The notes under the pieces are model-generated. The model saw only the letters and a list, made by a program, of their open reading frames with translations. It did not search any database and was not told the DNA's origin. From NCBI GenBank assembly GCA_007133055.1, contig SLNM01000126.1:1-6537 (forward strand): DNA of 6,537 nucleotides, in the 5' to 3' direction. The translations under genes and the position numbers were made by a program. The stretch comes from Lentisphaeria bacterium. Its GTDB lineage: Bacteria > Verrucomicrobiota > Lentisphaeria > Oligosphaerales > PUNB01. Shown piece after piece: positions 6,395-6,537 of this stretch; position 1 is the stretch's first letter, and each line of letters starts with the position of its first letter.

Positions 6395-6420
6395 AAGCAA
6401 TGAGTTTTCCCTCAAGCAGC

Positions 6421-6537
6421 CCGTAGGTCGACTGTCCGAGTCGACCACCGGGCCGGACGGATTCCGGCCCTACGGGAAGGCCGTAGGTCGACTGTCCGAG
6501 TCGACCACCGGGCCGGACGGATTCCGGCCCTACGGGA
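6421..6537. repeat. Tandem 60-bp palindromic repeat, 1.95 copies, runs off the edge
   Basis: Positions 6421-6480 and 6481-6537 are identical over all 57 comparable bases. Each unit folds into two hairpins. In copy 1 these are GGTCGACT (6426-6433)/AGTCGACC (6439-6446) with loop GTCCG, and GGGCCGGA (6450-6457)/TCCGGCCC (6463-6470) with loop CGGAT. An outer stem, CCGTA (6421-6425) with TACGG (6471-6475), closes both, giving a three-way junction; C6420 and G6476 extend it in copy 1. Unit ends are symmetrical (CCGTAGG at each end in inverted orientation), as in REP/BIME-type or MITE-type extragenic palindromes. It lies 26 bp upstream of the start of the helical-protein gene and may contain or displace its promoter. 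There are no spacers, so it is not a CRISPR array. Confidence 0.92.

Noticed and set aside
6395..6448. N-terminal extension of the helical protein starting at a GTG in the tandem repeat
   Set aside because: The extra 18 codons come partly from the repeat itself and have no supporting ribosome binding site; the ATG at 6394 is the more natural start.
6421..6537. Possible CRISPR array
   Set aside because: The identical units abut directly with no variable spacers, and no cas genes are present.

Overview
The window looks like chromosomal DNA of an uncultured bacterium of the Planctomycetota-Verrucomicrobiota-Chlamydiota group, probably Verrucomicrobiota, Kiritimatiellota or Lentisphaerota. Three things suggest this: a PEP-CTERM (exosortase-sorted) protein; a secreted protein opening with an 'N-[IV]-VGY' block of the kind common in Kiritimatiellota and Lentisphaerota exoproteins; and a large secreted enzyme whose C-terminus ends in the 'FYRL' style frequent in verrucomicrobial exoproteins. 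The placement rests on protein style only; there is no marker gene.

Layout, left to right. (1) 2-1321 (+): the 3' part of a membrane histidine kinase of the NarL/DesK type (HisKA_3 plus HATPase_c) with a periplasmic sensor domain. Its start and any response regulator lie off the left edge. (2) 1322-1583: an intergenic region between convergent genes, filled mostly by a 183-bp near-palindrome (1376-1558) that looks like a MITE or other foldback element. (3) 2984 down to 1584 (-): a probable two-gene operon for a secreted protein with two internal repeats, followed 24 nt later by a small PEP-CTERM protein. (4) 2985-3110: a divergent promoter region with two overlapping small palindromes. (5) 3111-4727 (+): a secreted CE4 polysaccharide deacetylase that reads like an arthropod-type chitin deacetylase, followed by a CBM2-like binding module and a C-terminal module. 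(6) 4728-4774: a 47-nt gap between convergent genes holding a hairpin. (7) 6394 down to 4775 (-): a GC-rich gene for a helical cytoplasmic protein of unknown family. (8) 6421-6537: a perfect tandem repeat of a 60-bp unit that folds into two hairpins closed by an outer stem; it runs off the right edge.

The middle block (1584-4727) is the part with a readable theme: exported proteins, one probably anchored or processed through exosortase and one able to bind and deacetylate chitin or a related polysaccharide. The deacetylase and the two-gene operon share one 126-bp divergent control region and may be co-regulated. No link between this block and the kinase or the unknown helical protein is visible. 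Nothing in the window is clearly a complete novel system. The most unusual items are the animal-like deacetylase with a CBM2 module, the kinase whose catalytic acidic residue after the phospho-histidine is replaced by glycine, and the two structured repeat elements.
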